A stretch of 64,000 bases of DNA. It comes from DAOUKH01 sp965207995 (GTDB lineage Bacteria > Chloroflexota > Dehalococcoidia > SHYB01). Below are positions 24,958 to 32,158 of this stretch, piece after piece (positions within the stretch are counted from its first letter, which is position 1; each line of letters opens with the position of its first letter). The position numbers and the translations under genes are program-made. The notes under the pieces are model-generated. The model had not been told where the DNA came from, ran no database searches, and saw only the letters and a list, made by a program, of their open reading frames with translations. The stretch is from NCBI GenBank assembly GCA_965207995.1, contig OZ242299.1, forward strand, positions 2,722,636 to 2,786,635, written 5' to 3'.

Positions 24958-24987
24958 TTGACAGCCCTTGTCATGGGGCCTTATCGT
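24958..24987 (+). promoter_or_regulatory. Promoter-like sequence without an obvious gene
   Basis: Perfect TTGACA (24958-24963), 18 bases, TATCGT (24982-24987). Only about 120 bases separate it from the convergent isocitrate dehydrogenase stop, and no gene follows on this strand. Confidence 0.35.
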
Positions 24988-25105
24988 TAAGGAAACGAAC
25001 ATACGTGCTGCCCTTGGAGCGATGGGTAGCCTATGTTCAGCGCCTCCGGTAAGGGAGCGCGCACGCGTGGCGAGTTCCGCCCGCTCCGGCGGAACGGCGC
25101 CGCGC

Positions 25106-26131
25106 CTACCCCGCGGCGGGGACGGCGTCGAGCATCTCCACCACCGCGGTAGTGAACTCGTCCGTCGAGGCCTTGCCGCCGAGGTCGTCGGTCTTGACCT
25201 TGCCCCGGCGCAGCACCTCATGCACCGCCGCCTCGATGCGGCGTCCGGCCTCCCGCTCCCCGATGTGCTGGAGCATCATCGCGGCGGTGAGGATCATCGC
25301 CGTTGGGTTGGCGATGTTCTTGCCCGCGGCCTCTGGCCAGCTTCCGTGGACGGCCTCGAAGACGGCGTAGTCCGTGCCGACGTTCGCCCCGGGCACCACG
25401 CCGATCCCGCCGACCAGCCCCGCGGCAAGGTCGGAGATGATGTCGCCGTAGAGGTTCGAGGTAAGGATGACGTCGAACTGGTGTGGGTTCATCACGAGCT
25501 GCAGGCAGGCGTTGTCCACGATCAGCTCGGTGTACTCAATGGTGGGGTACTGCGTGGCCACCTCGCGGGTTGACTCCAGAAAGAGGCCGTCCGACAGCTT
25601 CATGATGTTGGCCTTGTGGACGGCGGTGACCTTGGAGCGCCCGTTGGCGATGGCGTATCGGAAGGCGAACTCGGCGATGCGCGTCGAGGCCGCCTCGGTG
25701 ATGATCTTCAGACTCTCGATGACGCCCCGTACGACCTCGTGCTCCTTGCCCGCGTAGAGGTCCTCGGTGTTCTCGCGCACGACGACGAGGTCGACGTTGT
25801 CGTAGCGGGCGGGCACCCCGGGAATCGTCTTGACGGGCCGGACGCAGGCGTAGAGGTCGAGGGCCTGGCGGATCCCCACGTTGACGCTGGGGAATCCCTC
25901 ACCGACGGGAGTGGTAATCGGGGCCTTGAGCCCGACGCCGTGGTCACGGATCGATTGGAGGGTCTCTTCGGGGAGCAGTGCGCCGAGGCTGTCGCGGGCG
26001 ATCGCGCCGACGAGCCGCCGGTCCCATTCGATTTCGACGCCCACCGCCTCCAGCACCCGCAGCGTCGCGGCGGCCACCTCCGGCCCGATGCCGTCTCCCT
26101 CCATTAGCGTCGCCTTGTGGCTCGTACTCAA
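25106..26131 (-). CDS. Isocitrate/isopropylmalate dehydrogenase family (NAD-type)
   Basis: A 341-residue beta-decarboxylating dehydrogenase. GDGIGPEV opens the fold, RENTEDLYAG is the isocitrate-dehydrogenase form of the substrate loop, KANIMKLSDGLF holds the catalytic lysine and NLYGDIISDLAAGLVGG the metal aspartates. The loop and length favour the NAD-dependent isocitrate dehydrogenase group, which would supply 2-oxoglutarate in the citric acid cycle, over LeuB or homoisocitrate dehydrogenase. Divergent from the isoaspartyl peptidase, 85 bases apart. Confidence 0.87.
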   Translation of the reverse strand: MSTSHKATLMEGDGIGPEVAAATLRVLEAVGVEIEWDRRLVGAIARDSLGALLPEETLQSIRDHGVGLKAPITTPVGEGFPSVNVGIRQALDLYACVRPVKTIPGVPARYDNVDLVVVRENTEDLYAGKEHEVVRGVIESLKIITEAASTRIAEFAFRYAIANGRSKVTAVHKANIMKLSDGLFLESTREVATQYPTIEYTELIVDNACLQLVMNPHQFDVILTSNLYGDIISDLAAGLVGGIGVVPGANVGTDYAVFEAVHGSWPEAAGKNIANPTAMILTAAMMLQHIGEREAGRRIEAAVHEVLRRGKVKTDDLGGKASTDEFTTAVVEMLDAVPAAG

Positions 26132-26216
26132 GCGGTCTCCTCTCCGGGTGCGCCGACCTAAACCGGCCTATGGGCGTTGGTCTATTCTATGCCGAATCCG
26201 GCACGGACGAGATGCA

Positions 26217-27095
26217 ATGACGGCAACCATAGTAGTACACGGCGGCGCGGGCGCCCCGGCGTCGCTCAACGACGGTTGCGAGGCCGCGGCTGCCGCAGCC
26301 GCCGCCAAGCTACGTGACGGGACGGACGCCCTCGACGCGGCGGTGGAGGCCGTCGTCGTCATGGAGAACGACGGGCGCTTCAACGCCGGCAGCGGCGCCG
26401 TCCTACGCCTCGATGGCGAGACCATCGAACTGGACGCCGGGGTCATGGACTCGGCGGGACGCTTGGGGGCGGTCGCCGCGGTACGACGGGTACGTAACCC
26501 GGTGCTCGTGGCGCGCCGCATCGCCGACACGCCGCACATCCTCCTCGCCGGCGAGGGAGCTACCGCCTTCGCCAAGGCCGTGGGACTCGAGGCCGAACTC
26601 GTGCCCAGCGACCGGGCGCGGGAGCGCCACCGCCGTCTGGTGGAACACCTCGCCTCCGGCGGAGCGGAGGGTGGATGGAACGCGGACGAACTGGCCAACG
26701 TTTGGAACTTCCCAGCCCAGCTTGGCGGCCCGGAGCCCTGCGACACCGTCGGCGCAGTCGTGCGGGGGCCGGACGGCGCGTTCGCCGTCGCCGGGTCGAC
26801 CGGCGGCAGCGTCCCCATGCTCCTTGGCCGCGTCGGCGACACACCTCTCGTCGGCTCCGGCTTCTACGCGGGCGAGCATGGCGCCGTTGCCTGCACCGGC
26901 ATCGGCGAGGAGATCGCGCGGCGCGTGCTGGCCCGCGAGGTCTACGAGCTGCTGCGGACAGGCATGACGCCGCAGGCCGCCTGCGAGGCCGGGGTCGACT
27001 CGTTCCCCGCCGAGATCTCAGTCGGCGTGATCGCGGTGGGCGTGGACGGTGCCGGCGTGGCCTCCACCCGGGAGATGGCGCACGCCTTCGCGTGA
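26217..27095 (+). CDS. Isoaspartyl peptidase / type III L-asparaginase
   Basis: A 292-residue Ntn-hydrolase made as a precursor that cuts itself just before the nucleophile T177 in PCDTVGAVV. VHGGAG at the N-terminus, RFNAGSGAVL with its oxyanion region, and GSTGGS and GEHGAVACTGIGE in the beta subunit are all family marks. It hydrolyses beta-aspartyl dipeptides and asparagine in the cytoplasm. The ATG at 26217 follows the DNA that separates it from the divergent isocitrate dehydrogenase. Length is a little short of the usual ~310, without a missing motif. Ends 10 bases from the convergent DUF711 stop. Confidence 0.9.
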   Translation: MTATIVVHGGAGAPASLNDGCEAAAAAAAAKLRDGTDALDAAVEAVVVMENDGRFNAGSGAVLRLDGETIELDAGVMDSAGRLGAVAAVRRVRNPVLVARRIADTPHILLAGEGATAFAKAVGLEAELVPSDRARERHRRLVEHLASGGAEGGWNADELANVWNFPAQLGGPEPCDTVGAVVRGPDGAFAVAGSTGGSVPMLLGRVGDTPLVGSGFYAGEHGAVACTGIGEEIARRVLAREVYELLRTGMTPQAACEAGVDSFPAEISVGVIAVGVDGAGVASTREMAHAFA

Positions 27096-27105
27096 GGGTC
27101 GCGGC

Positions 27106-28323
27106 TTACCCGCCCCGCGCAGTCCAGTCGCCCATGTTGAAGAGCGTGCGGTCGCTCTCGATATCGGGCAGGCGCGCGACGGTGGTGGGCGCGAAGTAGG
27201 GAAAGTCGAACGCCATGAGGTCGCCGGCGCGCTTGCCGCGTATCGGCATGAGGCGGACGGTGAGCGGCTTGCGGAGCCGGACGGAGAGCGCGCAGACGTC
27301 GAGGTAGACGCGCCCCGCCTGCTCGGCGGTGACGTCGCCGGGCACGGGGACAGTGTCGAGGCCCGTCCCGCAGACTGCCGAGTATGTCAGCAGGTCGCCG
27401 ATGGTGTAGCTGCCCTCGCGGTGGCGCTCGGCAAGGACGGAGTCTTCCAGAATTGGGAGCATGAGGCCGGAGAATCCGCAGCGGCGCACGCGGGCGGAGC
27501 GAAGCGCGTCGGCGACCATGGCCGAAGCGAAGAGGGTCCCACCCGCGCCGTAGCGGCCCACACCGAGCCGCTCGATTGCGCCCGCGATGCTGCGGGCGGC
27601 GTCGGGGAAGGGCGCGAGCGAGATGTCCATGCCGTGGAAGACGGCCCCGTGCTTCGCGGCGGTCTCCGTCACCGCGGCCTCGATCCGCTCGCCGTGGTCT
27701 TCGAGCGCGGCGGTCAGGCGGTCGAGGGCTTCGTCGAATGATGACGCGCCCTCGAACGCGTCCACGGCGAGGTTGGCGGCTTCGAGGGCAAGGGAGAAGC
27801 CGGGCCGTCCGCCGTCGTGGTAGCCGGTGGGAAAGAAGGGGCCGTTCGGCGGCAGGTTCGCGGCGATGGCGAAACGGCGGGCCGCGGCTCCCTGATCGTC
27901 AAGCCGTCCGATCTCGACCAGCGCCTCGGCGGCCATCCGCGCCGCCCGCGTGTTGACGCCGTCGAGGTTGGCCGGCGCCACCGAAACGAAGAGACCCTCG
28001 GTGGTCGCGAGGATGCGGGGGACGGCCTTGATGAGGGCCGGTGCCTCCCGCCGCGGAGGCGCGACGATGGGACCGATGGAGCAGTAGCCGACGTCTGAGC
28101 CGCGGGCGGCAGCTTCGAGCGCCCGGGCGAATGCGACCGCCTCGTCCGGCTCTCTTGTGATCTCGCTGATCGGTTGCGTGGCGAGCCGCAGCGTTTGCAC
28201 CGGGTAGCCTGCCCGTTCCAGGCAGCCCCGCGCATCGTCCGCCAGGCGGCATGCCGCCTCGACGGCATCGCGGTCGAGGTCGGCGACTTGCCGGTGTCCG
28301 GCGGTGACGGCGCGAATCTCCAC
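27106..28323 (-). CDS. DUF711 (UPF0210) family protein
   Basis: A 405-residue protein of the DUF711 family: VEIRAVTAGHRQ at the N-terminus, GYCSIGPIVAPP in the middle, PPNGPFFPTGYHDGG and HGMDISLAPFPD further on, and CGFSGLMLPILEDSVL near the C-terminus. The family is structurally related to glycyl-radical-type barrels but its function is not established. The start is GTG 28323, with AAAGGAG 7 bases upstream; the longer frame only reads through the divergent PPOX gene. Divergent from the PPOX gene, with 69 bases between. Confidence 0.83.
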   Translation of the reverse strand: MEIRAVTAGHRQVADLDRDAVEAACRLADDARGCLERAGYPVQTLRLATQPISEITREPDEAVAFARALEAAARGSDVGYCSIGPIVAPPRREAPALIKAVPRILATTEGLFVSVAPANLDGVNTRAARMAAEALVEIGRLDDQGAAARRFAIAANLPPNGPFFPTGYHDGGRPGFSLALEAANLAVDAFEGASSFDEALDRLTAALEDHGERIEAAVTETAAKHGAVFHGMDISLAPFPDAARSIAGAIERLGVGRYGAGGTLFASAMVADALRSARVRRCGFSGLMLPILEDSVLAERHREGSYTIGDLLTYSAVCGTGLDTVPVPGDVTAEQAGRVYLDVCALSVRLRKPLTVRLMPIRGKRAGDLMAFDFPYFAPTTVARLPDIESDRTLFNMGDWTARGG

Positions 28324-28392
28324 GAATCGGCTCCTTTGGCTAGGGGCAGGGCCCCGCGGGACCGGTCTAGTATAGGATGGGCGCCGACGCCT

Positions 28393-28827
28393 ATGTCCGC
28401 CTCGCCGTTCACTCCCGAGCAGGCCCGCTTCCTGACGGCGCGCCGCGTCGGACGACTGGCCACCGCCACCGCCGACGGCCGGCCCCACGTGGTTCCGGTC
28501 TGCTACGCCTTCGACGGCACCCTCCTCTACACGCCGATTGATGAGAAGCCGAAGCGAGTAGGGGCGGGCGAGCTGCGACGCATCAGGAATCTGCGGGAGA
28601 ACCCGCAGGTCTCGATCGTGGTGGACGACTACGATGAGGACTGGTCGAAGCTGGGCTTTGTCATCGTCCAGGGCCGCGCAGAGATCGTGGAGCGCGGCGA
28701 TGAGAGGAGCGGGGCCCTAGCGCTGTTGCGGGAGAAGTACCCGCAGTACCGCGCGATGGCGTTGGAGGAGCGGCCGCTACTCGTGATCGAGCCGGAGTCC
28801 GTCGCCGCGTGGGGGCGGGTCGGCTAG
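28393..28827 (+). CDS. PPOX-class flavin/F420-binding protein
   Basis: A 144-residue split-barrel protein of the pyridoxamine-phosphate-oxidase fold. RRVGRLATATADGRPHVVPV is the cofactor strand pair, IDEKPKRV and NLRENPQVSIVVDDY follow in the order of the F420-dependent TIGR03668 group. Most relatives reduce or oxidise small substrates with F420 or FMN; the F420 assignment rests on family resemblance only. Its stop (TAG) and the stop of the convergent SRPBCC gene share four bases. Confidence 0.82.
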   Translation: MSASPFTPEQARFLTARRVGRLATATADGRPHVVPVCYAFDGTLLYTPIDEKPKRVGAGELRRIRNLRENPQVSIVVDDYDEDWSKLGFVIVQGRAEIVERGDERSGALALLREKYPQYRAMALEERPLLVIEPESVAAWGRVG

Positions 28828-29339
28828 ACGGGCTCGTCTTCGGAAGGCAGGACGGGTTCGATCTGCATTCCCTCGCACTTGAGGCGGAGGGAGCGCACCC
28901 AACTTTCCAGGACCGCTTGGAGCGAGGCTTGGAAGCGGCCGCGGAAGAGGCGAGGCAGCCAGCCGCGCAGCGTTTGCTCGCTGACGACCAGGCATGCCTC
29001 GCCGTGGGCCTCGATCGACCAGGCATGGTGGAGGCGGGCGCCCGTGGTCTTCCCGCTCCAGGCGACGCGCTCGCGCGGCATCACCGTCTCGAACCGAGAG
29101 CGGACTTTGAAGCCGCCGGAGCGCCAGACGAAGCGCGTCCCCGGCTCCACCGGCCCCTTGACGGAGACGTCGATGACGCCATCGTGCCAGTTGGGCCAGC
29201 CCTCGACGTCGGTGAGCACCTGCCACACCGTCTGCGGCGGCGCGGCGATGCGTTGCTCGACGCGTACGGCGACTGGTGCGCTGCCCCCCGCTACGTCAGT
29301 TCCAAGGGAGCGGGAATCGTTCTCAGCAGACCGGGTCAT
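28824..29339 (-). CDS. SRPBCC (START-like) family protein
   Basis: A 171-residue single-domain protein. VRVEQRIAAPPQTVWQVLTD begins the helix-grip fold, EGWPNWHDGVIDV and GTRFVWRSGGF follow as in polyketide cyclase/dehydrase members, and a long C-terminal helix (FQASLQAVLESWVRSLRLKCEGM) closes the cavity. Such proteins bind hydrophobic ligands; the ligand is unknown. Possibly co-transcribed with nothing: the SemiSWEET gene lies 25 bases downstream of its... start side on the same strand, so SemiSWEET is the upstream gene of a two-gene unit read towards lower coordinates. Confidence 0.78.
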   Translation of the reverse strand: MTRSAENDSRSLGTDVAGGSAPVAVRVEQRIAAPPQTVWQVLTDVEGWPNWHDGVIDVSVKGPVEPGTRFVWRSGGFKVRSRFETVMPRERVAWSGKTTGARLHHAWSIEAHGEACLVVSEQTLRGWLPRLFRGRFQASLQAVLESWVRSLRLKCEGMQIEPVLPSEDEPV

Positions 29340-29364
29340 GGTGGGGTGCGGCGACGATGCGCGC

Positions 29365-29619
29365 CTACTTGTAACGAAGCTTGAGGTACACGATCGAGGC
29401 CACCATGCTCCCCGTCAAGAAGTTGGCGACGATGAGGGGGATCGATCCGATGAGGGCGCCGTAGAGCAGCCAGAGGAAGTTGCCGAGGGTAAGGATGGAG
29501 AAAGTGGGGAGGTTGATGTCGCCGGTGGAGCGGGTGCGCCAGCTTTGACGGACTTGGGGGAACATGGACATGACGGCGACGACGCCGGCGCAGTAACCAA
29601 GGGCGTCGATGGGTTCCAA
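29365..29619 (-). CDS. SemiSWEET (MtN3/PQ-loop) sugar transporter
   Basis: An 84-residue membrane protein with three predicted helices (residues ~5-23, 38-58, 62-80), the triple-helix bundle of bacterial SemiSWEETs. The PQ motif is in MFPQVRQSWRT after helix 1 and GNFLWLLYGALIG begins helix 2. SemiSWEETs work as homodimers to let sugars across the membrane. Small size and lipid-facing composition fit well. A palindromic AGTATACT lies about 48 bases upstream and may be its -10 element. Same strand as the SRPBCC gene. Confidence 0.85.
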   Translation of the reverse strand: MEPIDALGYCAGVVAVMSMFPQVRQSWRTRSTGDINLPTFSILTLGNFLWLLYGALIGSIPLIVANFLTGSMVASIVYLKLRYK

Positions 29620-29746
29620 GTCGCCTCCTAACGGGCCGCCTCGGCGGGGCCCCTCCCAACCTTCAAAGTATACTCCCCAGAGGTCCGAATACGCTCTTTC
29701 CGCCTCGCGCAGTTGGAGCGAACGTCCAGGCTACGATTGGGAGGGG

Positions 29747-29752
29747 TATAAT
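29747..29752 (+). promoter_or_regulatory. TATAAT -10 box before the molybdopterin dehydrogenase
   Basis: Perfect TATAAT, about 50 bases before the ATG at 29803. No recognisable -35 hexamer lies 16-18 bases upstream. Confidence 0.4.
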
Positions 29753-29802
29753 CTTGCCCAGGACGCGTTCGCGCACATCCAACACAACCCAGGGGAGCCT
29801 TC

Positions 29803-32094
29803 ATGACCACCGTCTCCGAGCCGCCGAAAAGCGATTTCCGGGTTGTCGGCACGCGGCCGATCCGGCACGACGGACTGGACAAGGTCACCGGCCGGGCCCG
29901 CTACGGCGCCGATATCGACATGCCGGGGCTGATCCACGGCAAGGTGCTCCGGAGCCCGCACCCGCATGCCCGGATTCGCGGCATCGATACGAGCAAGGCG
30001 GAGGCCCTTCCCGGCGTTCGCGCGGTGGTCACCGCCGCCGACTTTCCCATCCTCGAAGACCAGCCCATCAACTTTGCGGAGATTCGCGGCAGTGCGCGCA
30101 TGCTGGCCGAGAACGTCATGGCGCGGAAGAAGGCCCTCTACGCGGGCCACGCCGTGGCCGCCGTCGCCGCCGACAGCCCACACGAGGCCGAGGACGCGCT
30201 GGCGCATATCGAGGTCGACTACGAAGTGCTACCCACGGTTCTGACCCTCGACGATGCTCTGAAGGACGACGCGCCGCTCCTACATGAGGATATGACGACG
30301 CGCTCGATCTCGGCTTTTCTGGCCAAGGACGGCGACACGGGCAAGGCGAGCAACGTGTCGTTCCACATTCAGTTCAAGGACGGCGACCTCGACATCGGGT
30401 TCGCCGAAGCCGACACGGTGATCGAGCGGGAGTACACCACGCAATCGGTGCATCAGGGCTACATCGAGCCGCACGCCTCGACGGTGTGGTCGGCGCCGGA
30501 CGGCCAGATCACGGTGTGGACGTCGACGCAGGGGCCGTTCTCCATACGGTCGGAGACGGCTCTGATTTTGGGAATACCCGAAAGCCGAGTAAAGGTCATC
30601 CCGATGGAAATCGGCGGCGGCTTCGGGGGGAAGCTCGACACCTACCTCGACCCCGTCGCCGCGGCGCTGTCCCGCAAGAGCGGTCGGCCGGTGAAGATCG
30701 TAATGTCGCGCCGGGAGGTCTTCGAGGGTTCCGGTCCGACCTCGGCGGCCAATATCCGGGTGAGGCTGGGTGCGAAGGCATCCGGAAAAATCACCGCGGC
30801 CCACGTGCAGCAGTATTACGAGGCGGGCGCGTTCCCCGGCTCGCCCGTCGGCGAGGGTGCGATGACCGGCCTCGCTCCCTACGCCATCGAGAACATGACG
30901 GTCGACGGCTACGACGTGGTCTGCAACAAGCAGAAGGTAGCCGCCTACCGCGCGCCGGGCGCGCCGATCGCGGCGTTCGGCATCGAGTCGGCGATGGACG
31001 AGCTCGCCTTGGAGCTGGGTCTCGACCCCCTCGATCTGCGCGAGAAGAACCTCGCCCAGCCGGGCGACCGCATGCCGAGCGGTAAGCCGCACGAGAACTT
31101 CGCCGGCGACGAGCTGCTCTCGGCGATGAAGGAGCATCCCGCCTACACCGCGCCGCTTGGCCCCAACCAAGGCCGCGGCGTTGCCGTCGGTTACTGGTTC
31201 AACGCCACGATACAGTCGTCGGTGACCATCAACGTCAACAGCGACGGTACGATCAGCCTCCTGAGCGGGTCGGTGGACATCGGCGGCACGCGGGCCGCGG
31301 TGGCCATGCAGGCCGCCGAAGTGCTTGGCCTCGAGGCCGGAGACGTCCGTCCGGTGGTGGTGGATACCGATTCCATCGGCTGGACGGGGGTGACCGGCGG
31401 CAGCCGCACCGCGGTGGACACCGGCCGGGCCGCCATCCAAGCCGCCGAGATGGCGAAGGAGGAGTTGGCGTCCCGCGCCGCCACGATGTGGGAGGTCTCC
31501 CCCGACGACGTGGCCTTCGACGACGGCGTCTTCATCAACACCAAGTCCGACGAACGCATCAGCTTCAAGGACCTCGCCGCACAGCAGATGGCGCTCGGGG
31601 GGACGATCACGGTCTCCGCGACGACGACGGGGCGCAAGGTCGCCCCGGCCTTCGCCGGCCACATCGCCGACGTCGAGGTCGATCCGGAGACGGGCAAGGT
31701 GCAGCTCCTGCGCTACACCGCGTTCCAGGACGCGGGACGGGCGGTTCATCCGAGCTACGTCGAAGGGCAGATGCAGGGCGGCGCGGTACAGGGCATCGGC
31801 TGGGCACTGAACGAGGAGTACTACTTCTCGAAGGACGGCCGGCTGGCCAACTCCAGCTTCCTCGACTACCGGATGCCCACGGCCCTCGACGTGCCGCGCA
31901 TCGACACCGTGATGTTGGAAGTCCCCGGCGACGCCCACCCCTTCGGTATGCGCGGCGCCGGCGAAGTCCCCATCGTGCCGCCCATGGCCACGATGGCCAA
32001 CGCGGTGAGCGCCGCGGCGGGCGTCCGCATGGCGGACCTGCCCATCACGCCCGGCTCGATCGTCAAGGCGCTCGGGAACGGGCAGGCCGAGTAG
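29803..32094 (+). CDS. Xanthine dehydrogenase family molybdopterin-binding large subunit
   Basis: A 763-residue molybdenum hydroxylase large subunit (CoxL/XdhB-type). GGGFGGK near residues 269-275 and AYRAPGAP near 381-388 bind the molybdopterin cofactor, and GMRGAGEVP near 716-724 holds the conserved active-site glutamate. The AYRAPG loop is not the AYRCSFR loop of form I CO dehydrogenase, so it more likely hydroxylates an aldehyde, purine or N-heterocycle. The usual FAD (medium) and 2Fe-2S (small) subunits are not next to it. GGGGAG lies upstream of the ATG. It is followed 64 bases on by the helicase gene, whose composition differs. Confidence 0.9.
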   Translation: MTTVSEPPKSDFRVVGTRPIRHDGLDKVTGRARYGADIDMPGLIHGKVLRSPHPHARIRGIDTSKAEALPGVRAVVTAADFPILEDQPINFAEIRGSARMLAENVMARKKALYAGHAVAAVAADSPHEAEDALAHIEVDYEVLPTVLTLDDALKDDAPLLHEDMTTRSISAFLAKDGDTGKASNVSFHIQFKDGDLDIGFAEADTVIEREYTTQSVHQGYIEPHASTVWSAPDGQITVWTSTQGPFSIRSETALILGIPESRVKVIPMEIGGGFGGKLDTYLDPVAAALSRKSGRPVKIVMSRREVFEGSGPTSAANIRVRLGAKASGKITAAHVQQYYEAGAFPGSPVGEGAMTGLAPYAIENMTVDGYDVVCNKQKVAAYRAPGAPIAAFGIESAMDELALELGLDPLDLREKNLAQPGDRMPSGKPHENFAGDELLSAMKEHPAYTAPLGPNQGRGVAVGYWFNATIQSSVTINVNSDGTISLLSGSVDIGGTRAAVAMQAAEVLGLEAGDVRPVVVDTDSIGWTGVTGGSRTAVDTGRAAIQAAEMAKEELASRAATMWEVSPDDVAFDDGVFINTKSDERISFKDLAAQQMALGGTITVSATTTGRKVAPAFAGHIADVEVDPETGKVQLLRYTAFQDAGRAVHPSYVEGQMQGGAVQGIGWALNEEYYFSKDGRLANSSFLDYRMPTALDVPRIDTVMLEVPGDAHPFGMRGAGEVPIVPPMATMANAVSAAAGVRMADLPITPGSIVKALGNGQAE

Positions 32095-32158
32095 CGGCCT
32101 TCGGCGAGCCGGCGAAGTCCGGACACCATACCCGCTGGGACTCAATTGGTGACCGACC

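Noticed and set aside
24968..25573. 201-codon plus-strand frame after the orphan promoter
   Set aside because: Nearly all of it lies antisense to isocitrate dehydrogenase and it has no motif; the promoter is noted without a gene.
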